Origin: Bradyrhizobium glycinis
GTDB taxonomy: Bacteria > Pseudomonadota > Alphaproteobacteria > Rhizobiales > Xanthobacteraceae
Assembly (NCBI RefSeq): GCF_016031655.1
Contig: NZ_JACCHQ010000009.1
Coordinates: forward strand, 124,001-188,000
Length of the DNA: 64,000 nucleotides
Direction: 5' to 3'
Shown here: positions 30,381-37,831 of the stretch, piece by piece
Numbering within the stretch: the stretch's first letter is position 1
Layout: each line of letters opens with the position of its first letter
Translations under genes and position numbers: made by a program
Notes under the pieces: model-generated
Told to the model about the DNA's origin: nothing
Seen by the model: the letters and a program-made list of their open reading frames with translations, nothing else
Database searches by the model: none

Positions 30381-30899
30381 TTATCGGGTTGAAAGGGAAT
30401 TGGCCGGAACAGGCGCCAGAATCGCGGCAAGGTCGCGACGGAAGCCCAATGCAATGAATAATTTTGCCATGACGAACATCGGTCCAAGCAAAAGATGCGA
30501 GGGGAACGTGAACAACGAGGCCTCGCGCCCCTCAAAAACCTTGTGGCCGATGCTCTGTGCGGCGAGGCCGAGCACCACCAGCGTCGCGAAAATCGCCCAC
30601 ATCATCGCAGTGCTGACTTGCGCCGCGATGGTCGTCGCAACCGAAAACAGCACGACGGAGACGGCCAGAATGCCGAGCCCGAGCGCCGCGTCGAGCAGCA
30701 GCCAATAAATCAAGACCGGCAAGGCCAGGATCACTGCCAGGCTGACGTGGAATCCGAACAGCGGAAGCTTGACCAGCGTCAGCGGCAGCACGGCGCCGGT
30801 GAACAGCAGCAGGATGCCGACCACATGCATCGCCGTGTTGCGGGGATCGCGATGGTACTCGACATAAACGGCAAGTTGGCGCTGGAAAAAGCCACCCAT
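30381..30899 (-). CDS. Mpo1-like (DUF962) membrane protein
   Basis: 172 residues from ATG 30899; a GTG at 30917 would add six. Opens with the DUF962 pattern GFFQRQLAVYVEYHRDPRNTAM and HVVGILLLFTGAV, and later has AQSIGHKVFEGREASLF; the His residues in YHRDPRN/HVVG and GHKVFE are the presumed iron ligands of the yeast Mpo1 dioxygenase, which shortens 2-hydroxy fatty acids. Four membrane segments lie between. Bacterial members are thought to resemble Mpo1 but activity here is inference. Follows the epimerase by 28 bp upstream on the same strand. Confidence 0.85.
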   Translation of the reverse strand: MGGFFQRQLAVYVEYHRDPRNTAMHVVGILLLFTGAVLPLTLVKLPLFGFHVSLAVILALPVLIYWLLLDAALGLGILAVSVVLFSVATTIAAQVSTAMMWAIFATLVVLGLAAQSIGHKVFEGREASLFTFPSHLLLGPMFVMAKLFIALGFRRDLAAILAPVPANSLSTR

Positions 30900-31070
30900 T
30901 TCGGTCTCATGCAGCACGGGGTCGGGAAGGGCGAACAGAGGCTATAGCACTGGACCGGGCGGTGCACAAACCGGCACTTTTGTCGCGCAAAACCGTCTGC
31001 GCGCGCCCGGGACAGGCTGCAAAATAGCCCGCACTTCAAAGGGTTCCGTCAGGTGCGGAGCCGCCTTCGC

Positions 31071-31739
31071 TCAGCGCTTCTTGGCGGGCTTTTTCGCCGC
31101 AGGCGCAGGGGCTGCAGCCGGACGCGGCGCCTCCTCCGGCAGCTTGGCATAAGTCAGGATCTGCAATTGGCCGTTGACGGCCGAGGTCGGCTTGGCCCGG
31201 TCGAGAAACTGCTCCTCGCCGAGGCCGATCGGATGCAGCCGCTTGGTCGAGATCTTGAAGGTGTTCACCAGGACGTCACGGATCGCATCCGCCCGGCGCT
31301 GGCTCAGGATCGCATTGGCCTCGCGCGTCTTCGAATTGGATTCGACGTGGCCGACGATCAGAAAGGTGTAGGGCAGCAGCGAGGAATGAACCAGCGCGTC
31401 CGCGATGCGGCCGACGGTCTGGTAGGATGCCGGCTGGATGATCGGCGTGTCGGCGTCGAACTGGATCTGCGCGTTGAAAGCGGGCAGCTTGGCGAGGTCA
31501 GGCGCGATCAGCGGCCGGTTCACCGGACCCGGATCGTTCTTGATCCTGGTCTTGGCGCGCTCCATCACCTGCTGCTTCAGCGCGGGCAGGTCGACCTCGG
31601 CCGACTCTTCGAAATGGTTCAGCTTCGCGACGATGTCGTCGCGGGTGGGCGCCGCCGTCTGCGCGCCGGCGCTACCCGCAAGCAAAGCGAGACCCAGCGC
31701 CAGGCCCAGTCCTGCGGTGGCGAGCCCGTTCGCGCGCAT
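31071..31739 (-). CDS. OmpA-family periplasmic protein
   Basis: 222 residues from ATG 31739, with a signal peptide (LGLALGLALLAGSAGAQ). The C-terminal OmpA/MotB-like peptidoglycan-binding domain includes IQFDADTPIIQPASYQTVGR, LIVGHVESNSKTREANAILS and QRRADAIRDVLVNTFKI, LHPIGLGEEQFLD; the usual Asp/Arg pattern is partly altered (HVESN for HTDS). The protein ends in a Lys/Ala/Pro tail. Its start overlaps the stop of the Cys-rich gene (TGATG), suggesting the two products act together in the envelope. Confidence 0.85.
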   Translation of the reverse strand: MRANGLATAGLGLALGLALLAGSAGAQTAAPTRDDIVAKLNHFEESAEVDLPALKQQVMERAKTRIKNDPGPVNRPLIAPDLAKLPAFNAQIQFDADTPIIQPASYQTVGRIADALVHSSLLPYTFLIVGHVESNSKTREANAILSQRRADAIRDVLVNTFKISTKRLHPIGLGEEQFLDRAKPTSAVNGQLQILTYAKLPEEAPRPAAAPAPAAKKPAKKR

Positions 31740-32155
31740 CAGCGGTACCCCGCGTCGTCGACGGCCTTCAGGCAGTTGTTGCTGATGCCCTTGGGCGTCG
31801 AGACCAGGCAGGGGACCGACTTGCTGGTCTCCTTGGTCGAGCCGCCGCAGACCTTGACGATCTCGCGCTGGCAGGCATTCGCCACAGTGACGCGCGCGGC
31901 GACGCGCTTCTGGATGGCGTCGAAGACGCCGAGATAGTCGCTCGCGCATTGCGGCGAGAGGACGTCCCGGTTGCGCGACAGGCATTCCTTCAGGCGGGTC
32001 GAGTCCGGGTTGACGCCGCGGCAATTGGCAACGATTTCCGCGCCGCAGCTCGCCGCCAGCTTCCCGATCGAATCGCCAAAGCTCATGGTCTCCGCCGCGC
32101 TGAGCGACGGCATCCCCAATGCAAGCACGATCAATGTGATGGAGCCCCGGACCAT
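31739..32155 (-). CDS. secreted Cys-rich repeat protein
   Basis: 138 residues from ATG 32155 with a signal peptide (SITLIVLALGMPSLSAAE). Eight cysteines in two repeats with identical spacing C-x7-C-x12-C-x11-C, resembling the Cys-rich GLG1/Golgi-type repeat found in some bacterial envelope proteins. All eight should form disulfides in the periplasm. Overlaps the OmpA gene by one base, so the pair is translationally coupled. A longer frame to 32191 exists but no ribosome site supports it. Function unknown. Confidence 0.8.
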   Translation of the reverse strand: MVRGSITLIVLALGMPSLSAAETMSFGDSIGKLAASCGAEIVANCRGVNPDSTRLKECLSRNRDVLSPQCASDYLGVFDAIQKRVAARVTVANACQREIVKVCGGSTKETSKSVPCLVSTPKGISNNCLKAVDDAGYR

Positions 32156-32243
32156 GGGTTTATCTGATACGGGGAAGTTCGCGGTGGTCAAGGGGCGTTC
32201 GGGCGAGAACTGTCGAGAGTTGCGCCAGTGCGGCGAACAGTCC

Positions 32244-32531
32244 TCACTCCGCGTCCGCGGCGGGCGGCCATTCGATCAGGACGGCCGTGTGGTTCCTGAC
32301 GTCCTCGGCAAACTCCGGATCGGCCTTGAGCTCGTCCAGCGTCCGCGGCGGGGGCAGCTGGCGACCGTCCGCGATCAGCTCCTGCGCATAGAATGCCAAC
32401 GCCTCAGGCGCATTCTCGAGGGCTTCGTCGACATCATCGCCGCCGGAGATGCAGCCGGGCAGGTCCGGAAACCACACGCCGACGGCCTCGTCCGGGTCGG
32501 CGTTCTCAATGATGGCAACGTACTGAGCCAT
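32244..32531 (-). CDS. HicB-like protein, orphan
   Basis: 95 residues from ATG 32529-32531. Starts with the HicB partial RNase-H-like fold: YVAIIENADPDEAVGVWFPDLPGCIS, GGDDVDEALENAPEALAFYAQ. The C-terminal part is short and shows no clear DNA-binding helix. It begins 8 bases after the uvrD stop and no HicA (dsRNA-binding toxin) gene is present on either side. Such lone HicB-like proteins are common; a toxin-antitoxin role cannot be claimed here. Confidence 0.85.
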   Translation of the reverse strand: MAQYVAIIENADPDEAVGVWFPDLPGCISGGDDVDEALENAPEALAFYAQELIADGRQLPPPRTLDELKADPEFAEDVRNHTAVLIEWPPAADAE

Positions 32532-32539
32532 ATCGGGCC

Positions 32540-35125
32540 TCACGCCCGCTGCACAAAACTGTCCACGACCTTCTTCTCGCCGGCCTTGTCGAAGGCGATG
32601 GTGAGCTTGTTGCCGTCGATCTTGGTGACGCGGCCATAGCCGAATTTCTGGTGGAAGACGCGGTCTTCCAGCGAGAATTCGGACGTCGTGCCGGTCGATT
32701 TGGCGACCAACTCGCCCTCGATCGTCAGCGGCCCGCGGCGGCGCGAGGAGAAGCTGCCGAAATCGGGGCTCGATGACGAGGAGGACGAGAACGTGGCGGC
32801 CTCTTCCTCGAAGCCGCCGTGACCGCCTCCGCCAGAGCGGCCACCGCTGCGGTTGCGGTTCGCCTGCGCGCGCTGCCAGCCCGGGGTCGAATAGCTCGAG
32901 CCGAACGCCTCCATGTCGTCGAAGCGCGAGGCGCCGTAGCCGCCGCTGCCGCCCCATCCAGAGCCGCCCTTGGATTCCGTGATCTCGACATTGGCCGCCG
33001 GTAATTCGTCGAGGAAGCGCGATGGGATCGTGGTCGACCAGGTGCCATGGATCCGGCGATTGGTCGCAAAATAGATCTTTGCGCGGCGGCGGGCGCGCGT
33101 CAGGCCGACATGGCCGAGCCGGCGCTCTTCCTCGAGGCCGGCGCGGCCCTGCTCGTCCAGCGTGCGCTGGCTCGGGAACAGGCCTTCCTCCCAGCCCGGC
33201 AGGAAGACGTTGTCGAATTCGAGGCCCTTGGCCGAATGCAGCGTCATCAGCGACACCGCATCGTCCTCGGCGCCACCCTCGCGGTCCATCACCAGCGAGA
33301 TGTGCTCCAGGAATCCTTGCAGGTTCTCGAACTCCTCCATCGAGCGCACCAGCTCTTTCAGGTTCTCCAGCCGGCCCGCGGCGTCCGCCGAGCGGTCCTT
33401 CTGCCACATCTCGGTATAGCCGCTCTCGTCGAGCACGATCTGGGCGAGGTCGGTATGCGCGGTGACCTCGCGCTGGGCGCGCCAGCGGTCGAACTGCGCA
33501 ATGAGGTCGCGAAGCGAGCCGCGCGCCTTCGGCTTCAGCTCGTCGGTCTCGACCACGGCGCGCGCCGCTTCGAACAGGGGAATGCGGCGCTTGCGGGCGT
33601 GGTCGTGCAGCATCTGCACCGTGGCGTCGCCAAGCCCGCGCTTCGGCGTATTGACGATACGCTCGAAGGCGAGATCGTCGGCCGGCGAATTGATGACGCG
33701 CAAATAGGCCAGCGCGTCGCGAATTTCGGCGCGCTCATAGAAGCGCGGACCGCCGATGACGCGGTAGGGCAGGCCGAGCGTGACGAAGCGGTCTTCGAAT
33801 TCGCGCATCTGGTAGGAGGCGCGCACGAGAATGGCGATCTCGTTGAGCTTCTCGCCCTGGCGCTGCAGCTGCTCGATCTCCTCGCCGATGCCGCGGGCTT
33901 CCTCTTCCGAATCCCAGGAGCCGGTGACGGTGACCTTCTCGCCTTCGACGTCCTCGGTGCGCAGCGTCTTGCCGAGCCGGCCTTCATTGTGCGCGATCAA
34001 GTGCGAGGCGGCGGCGAGGATGTGACCAGTGGAGCGGTAGTTGCGCTCCAGGCGAATGACCTTTGCACCCGGGAAATCGTGCTCGAAGCGCAGGATGTTG
34101 TCGACCTCCGCACCGCGCCAGCCATAGATCGACTGGTCGTCGTCACCGACGCAGCAGATGTTTTTGGTGGGAGCTGCAGGAGCCGCCGTCAGTGCCGCGC
34201 GCTCCGTCATTCCGGGGCGATGCGCAGCATCGAACCCGGAATCTCGAGATGAGTCCTCACTTCCAGATTCCGGGTTCGCGTCTTCAACGCGCCCCGGAAT
34301 GGCGGCCTTGCTTGTCGCAGGCGCCTGCGACAGCAGCCGCAGCCACAGATATTGCGCGACGTTCGTATCCTGGTACTCGTCGACCAGGATGAATTTGAAG
34401 CGCTGCTGGTACTGCCGCAGGATATCCGGGTGCTCGCGGAAGATGCGGATGTTCTCCAGCAGGAGATCGCCGAAATCGGCCGCGTTCAGGATCTTCAGCC
34501 GCTCCTGATAGCTCGCATAGAGCTTGCCGCCCTTGCCGTTGGCGAACATCGCGGCCTCGCCCGACGGCACCTGCGAGGGCATCAGGCCGCGGTTCTTCCA
34601 GCCGTCGATCAGGCCGGCCAGCATCCGCGCCGGCCAGCGTTTCTCGTCGATGTTCTCGGCCTGAAGCAACTGCTTGAGCAGCCGGACCTCGTCGTCGACG
34701 TCGAGCACGGTGAAGTTCGCCTTCAGCTGCGCCAGCTCGGCATGGATGCGCAGGATGCGGCCGCCGATGGAGTGGAAGGTGCCGAGCCAGGGCATGCCCT
34801 CTACTGCGTGGCCGAGCATCTGGCCGAGCCGGTGCTTCATCTCGCGCGCGGCCTTGTTGGTGAAGGTCACCGACAGGATCTCGGCGGGACGGGCGCGACC
34901 CTGGCTCAGGATGTGGGCGATGCGCGTGGTCAGGACGCGAGTCTTGCCGGTGCCGGCGCCGGCCAGCACCAGGACCGGGCCGTCCAGCGTCTCCACCGCC
35001 TCGCGCTGCTCCGGATTGAGCCCGGCGAGGTATTTCGGGCCCAGCGAGGCGCGCGCACGCGCGGCGATGCCGCCGGCTGCGGGCTGGTGGTCGGGTACGG
35101 CTGTGATCTTGCTCGGCTCGGTCAT
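32540..35125 (-). CDS. uvrD: ATP-dependent DNA helicase UvrD/PcrA, with inserted repeat-derived segment
   Basis: 3'-5' superfamily-1 helicase in excision and mismatch repair. ATG 35125 gives 861 residues (upstream starts GTG 35143 and ATG 35134 are possible). Motif I AGAGTGKT, motif II LVDEYQDTN, motif III VGDDDQSIYGWRGAE, and later motifs (VIRLERNYRST, LMTLHSAKGLEFD, VGLTRARRRA) are intact. Between motifs II and III lie about 50 extra residues, of which about 33 are translated palindrome DNA (34207-34304) and the remainder Ala/Thr/Pro linker. The C-terminus has a Gly/Ser-rich linker and a Tudor-like end (FGYGRVTKIDGNKLTIAFD) as in PcrA. Followed 8 bases later by a HicB-like gene. Confidence 0.96.
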   Translation of the reverse strand: MTEPSKITAVPDHQPAAGGIAARARASLGPKYLAGLNPEQREAVETLDGPVLVLAGAGTGKTRVLTTRIAHILSQGRARPAEILSVTFTNKAAREMKHRLGQMLGHAVEGMPWLGTFHSIGGRILRIHAELAQLKANFTVLDVDDEVRLLKQLLQAENIDEKRWPARMLAGLIDGWKNRGLMPSQVPSGEAAMFANGKGGKLYASYQERLKILNAADFGDLLLENIRIFREHPDILRQYQQRFKFILVDEYQDTNVAQYLWLRLLSQAPATSKAAIPGRVEDANPESGSEDSSRDSGFDAAHRPGMTERAALTAAPAAPTKNICCVGDDDQSIYGWRGAEVDNILRFEHDFPGAKVIRLERNYRSTGHILAAASHLIAHNEGRLGKTLRTEDVEGEKVTVTGSWDSEEEARGIGEEIEQLQRQGEKLNEIAILVRASYQMREFEDRFVTLGLPYRVIGGPRFYERAEIRDALAYLRVINSPADDLAFERIVNTPKRGLGDATVQMLHDHARKRRIPLFEAARAVVETDELKPKARGSLRDLIAQFDRWRAQREVTAHTDLAQIVLDESGYTEMWQKDRSADAAGRLENLKELVRSMEEFENLQGFLEHISLVMDREGGAEDDAVSLMTLHSAKGLEFDNVFLPGWEEGLFPSQRTLDEQGRAGLEEERRLGHVGLTRARRRAKIYFATNRRIHGTWSTTIPSRFLDELPAANVEITESKGGSGWGGSGGYGASRFDDMEAFGSSYSTPGWQRAQANRNRSGGRSGGGGHGGFEEEAATFSSSSSSSPDFGSFSSRRRGPLTIEGELVAKSTGTTSEFSLEDRVFHQKFGYGRVTKIDGNKLTIAFDKAGEKKVVDSFVQRA
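34207..34304. repeat. palindromic repeat, family A, copy 4, inside the uvrD coding region
   Basis: Outer arms CATTCCGGGGCG (34208-34219) and CGCCCCGGAATG (34290-34301), inner arms CGAACCCGGAATCT and AGATTCCGGGTTCG, all exact inverted copies. On the uvrD strand it stays open and encodes the segment beginning AIPGRVEDANPES and ending [12 protein letters not shown]. Confidence 0.9.
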
Positions 35126-35369
35126 GCGAATCATCGGCCCCACGATGGCACCGCGGGGTGGTGGAAGGGAGCCTTCTTAACAGGGATTGGTGCCTATATG
35201 GGGCGCCGGGCCGGGTTTTCCACGTGCGCGGCAGGCCGATTTGTTCCAGCTGAGTCAGCGAATTTCGCGCCCGTCGGGGCCGGAACTATCGTTCCCGCGT
35301 CGAGATTGTCAGGACAGGTGGCGCGGCCAGCCGCGTCGATCGCAGACAACATCAAGACGAGGTTTGACC

Positions 35370-35540
35370 ATGCTAGGCTGGGTTGTGACGTTTCTGGTTA
35401 TCGCACTGATCGCCGGCATCCTGGGCTTCGGCGGCGTCGCCGGCGCCTCGATCGAGATCGCCAAGATCATCTTCTTCATCGCAGTCGTTCTGTTCCTGGT
35501 CTCGGCCGTCGTCGGCCTGGCGCGCCGCAACAGGGTATAG
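35370..35540 (+). CDS. DUF1328 small membrane protein
   Basis: 56 residues from ATG 35370, behind an ACGAGG ribosome site. Two hydrophobic helices: LGWVVTFLVIALIAGILGFGG and ASIEIAKIIFFIAVVLFLVSAVVG, ending ARRNRV; the GFGGVAG turn and the spacing are the DUF1328 pattern. Family members are tiny inner-membrane proteins, often stress-linked, of unknown mechanism. It lies between uvrD (divergent) and palindrome family F. Confidence 0.88.
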   Translation: MLGWVVTFLVIALIAGILGFGGVAGASIEIAKIIFFIAVVLFLVSAVVGLARRNRV

Positions 35541-35551
35541 CGCTGTGTCTC

Positions 35552-35684
35552 CACCTCTCCCGTAGGGAGAGGTCGGATCGCATCGAAAGATGCGATCCGG
35601 GTGAGGGGTTGCAGTCTCAGTGAGCGCTGCGGCCCCTCACCCGGATTGCTTCGCAACCCGAACTCTCCCCAACGGGGAGAGGTG
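35552..35684. repeat. intergenic palindromic repeat, family F
   Basis: Outer arms CACCTCTCCC / GGGGAGAGGTG; inside are a perfect 10-bp hairpin GGATCGCATC-GAAA-GATGCGATCC (35575-35598) and the inverted pair GGGTGAGGGG / CCCCTCACCC. Occupies nearly all of the space between two genes. Confidence 0.85.
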
Positions 35685-35713
35685 AACCACAAGCGGCAGA
35701 CGGCACCTGAAAG

Positions 35714-36220
35714 CTATTTCTTCGAGGGCATCGCCACGCTGCGGCCGATGCCTACAGGCCGAGGCAAGGCGGCGTGCGCCTTGGTGATCGCCGCAATACG
35801 CTCGCTGATGTCGGGCGGAAACGGCGCGACGCGCCGCGCATTCATGTCCATGTGCAGCGACATGTTCTCGGACGTCGCCGACAGCCAGCCCTCTGACGCG
35901 TGCCGCATCTCCTCGAACGTGTGCAGCCGCTTGTCGTCGGCGTCGAGCAGCCAGACGAAGATCTGCACGGGATCGCCCATATGGATCTCGCGCAAATAGC
36001 GCACGTGGCACTCGGCGGTGAAGGTCGAGCCGTGGCGCTCTTTCTTGTAGACCGGGCCAATCCCGAGTTCGAGCCAGAACTCGTCGATCGCCCGGTCGAA
36101 CATGACGTTGTAATAGGCCATGTTGAGATGGCCGTTATAGTCGATCCATTGCGGCTCGACCTGCATGATCGAGGAGCGGAACGGCTCCGCATCGGGCGCT
36201 GTGGCGGAAGTCTCCGGCAT
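35714..36220 (-). CDS. hotdog-fold acyl-CoA thioesterase
   Basis: 168 residues from ATG 36220 (MPETSATAPDAEPF), with AAGGACAC upstream. The 4HBT/DUF4442-like pattern is seen in MQVEPQWIDYNGHLNMAYYN (the catalytic-type DYNGHLN region), FTAECHVRYLREIHMGDPVQ and MRHASEGWLSATSENMSLHM. Hydrolyses an acyl-CoA or acyl-betaine-type thioester; the DYNGHLN form resembles carnitine-linked (LcdA/Cdh-like) thioesterases. Divergent from the flavin oxidase gene. Confidence 0.85.
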   Translation of the reverse strand: MPETSATAPDAEPFRSSIMQVEPQWIDYNGHLNMAYYNVMFDRAIDEFWLELGIGPVYKKERHGSTFTAECHVRYLREIHMGDPVQIFVWLLDADDKRLHTFEEMRHASEGWLSATSENMSLHMDMNARRVAPFPPDISERIAAITKAHAALPRPVGIGRSVAMPSKK

Positions 36221-36305
36221 GTGTCCTTCCCAAGCTATGCGTCCGGTCGCTTGACTTGACCGGTTTAATGTCCTTTGCCACGGTTCTTCTGTCGGGAGGA
36301 ATTCC

Positions 36306-37730
36306 GTGGGTACGACCATCACCAATAATCCGCCGCGGCCGGAGCCGAAAGCCCTCGCGAGCACGCTGGAGCAGCTTGCCGCACGCTTCGGCAACCGCCT
36401 CATCACCTCGCAGGCCGTGCGCGAGCAGCACGGCCATACCACGACGTGGATTCCCAACCAGCCGCCGGACGGCGTGGTAATGGCGCAGGAGACCGCCGAC
36501 ATCCAGGACGTGGTGCGGATCTGCGCGAAACATCGCGTGCCGGTCATTCCCTTCGGCACCGGCACCTCGCTGGAGGGCCAGGTCAACGCGCCCGCCGGCG
36601 GCATCTCGATCGACCTGCGCGACATGAACAAGGTGCTGGCGGTGCATGCCGAGGACCTCGACTGCGTGATCCAGCCCGGCGTCACCCGCAAGGCGCTCAA
36701 CGAGCATCTGCGCGACCAGGGCCTGTTCTTCCCGATCGATCCCGGCGCGGATGCCTCGCTCGGCGGCATGGCTTCGACCCGCGCCTCAGGCACCAATGCG
36801 GTGCGCTACGGCACCATGCGCGACAGTGTGCTGGCGCTGAAAGTGGTGCGCGGCGACGGCGAGATCATCACCACAGGCACGCGCGCGAAGAAATCCGCGG
36901 CGGGCTACGACCTGACGCATCTGTTCGTCGGCGCCGAAGGCACGCTCGGCATCATCTCGGAACTGACGATCCGCCTGCGCGGCATTCCCGAGACCATCGC
37001 GGCCGGCGCGGTGTCGTTCGAGACCGTTCACGGCGCTTGCCAGGCCGTGATCCTGGCGATCCAGACCGGCATTCCGGTCGCGCGCATCGAACTGCTCAAT
37101 GCAGCGCAGGTGAAGGCCTGCAACGCCTATTCGAAGCTGACGCTGCCGGAGACGCCGCTGCTGCTGCTGGAATTCCACGGCAGCGAGATCGAGGTCGCCG
37201 AGCAGTCCAAAGCGTTCGGCGAGATCGCGAGGGAATGCGGCGGCGGCGATTTTTCCTGGACTACCAAGCCGGAGGACCGCACCAAGCTTTGGCAGGCGCG
37301 GCACGACGCCTATTGGTCGGTGAAGGCGCTGCGGCCCGGCGGCAGCATCGGCGTGGTCGCGACCGACGTCTGCGTGCCGATCTCGCGGCTCGCCGACTGC
37401 GTCAGCGAGACCGAGGAGGATCTCAAGCGGCTCAATTTGCTGTCGCCGATCGTCGGCCATGTCGGTGATGGCAATTTCCACTGCTCGCTGGTTTGCGACA
37501 CCAACGATGCCGACGAGATGGCGCGGGGCGAGGAGTTCATGCATCGTCTGGTCGAGCGTGCGCAGGCGATGGACGGCACCTGCACCGGCGAGCATGGCAT
37601 CGGCCAGGGCAAGCAGAAATATCTCAAGGCGGAGCTCGGCCCCGAGGCGCTCGATGCGATGCGGGCCCTGAAGAAGGCGCTCGATCCGCTCAACATCTTC
37701 AATCCCGGCAAGATCGTGCCGGAGGCGTAA
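36306..37730 (+). CDS. FAD-binding oxidase, D-lactate dehydrogenase (cytochrome) type
   Basis: 474 residues. GTG 36306 follows GGGAGGAA at ideal spacing. FAD-binding PCMH part (PVIPFGTGTSLEGQVNAPAG, then QPGVTRKALNEHLRDQGL) and C-terminal FAD-oxidase C domain (WQARHDAYWSVKALRPGG, VGHVGDGNFHCSLV, TGEHGIGQGKQKYLKAE). This is the LDHD/Dld1/GlcD group that oxidises D-2-hydroxyacids such as D-lactate and passes electrons to a quinone or cytochrome. Divergent from the thioesterase gene. Confidence 0.92.
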   Translation: MGTTITNNPPRPEPKALASTLEQLAARFGNRLITSQAVREQHGHTTTWIPNQPPDGVVMAQETADIQDVVRICAKHRVPVIPFGTGTSLEGQVNAPAGGISIDLRDMNKVLAVHAEDLDCVIQPGVTRKALNEHLRDQGLFFPIDPGADASLGGMASTRASGTNAVRYGTMRDSVLALKVVRGDGEIITTGTRAKKSAAGYDLTHLFVGAEGTLGIISELTIRLRGIPETIAAGAVSFETVHGACQAVILAIQTGIPVARIELLNAAQVKACNAYSKLTLPETPLLLLEFHGSEIEVAEQSKAFGEIARECGGGDFSWTTKPEDRTKLWQARHDAYWSVKALRPGGSIGVVATDVCVPISRLADCVSETEEDLKRLNLLSPIVGHVGDGNFHCSLVCDTNDADEMARGEEFMHRLVERAQAMDGTCTGEHGIGQGKQKYLKAELGPEALDAMRALKKALDPLNIFNPGKIVPEA

Positions 37731-37831
37731 AGGCGCGCGCTCCGGAATCGGGAACTTTCGGCAATGTTGCCGGTTCCAATTCCCGCCAAGTTCCGATGCC
37801 TCAATGGCAGGGCTGTGCGCGGGAGGGTGCG

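Noticed and set aside
32244..33407. Longer frame joining HicB to uvrD-overlapping sequence (387 residues)
   Set aside because: The N-terminal part is an alternative-frame translation of uvrD; only the last 95 residues are HicB-like with a proper ATG.
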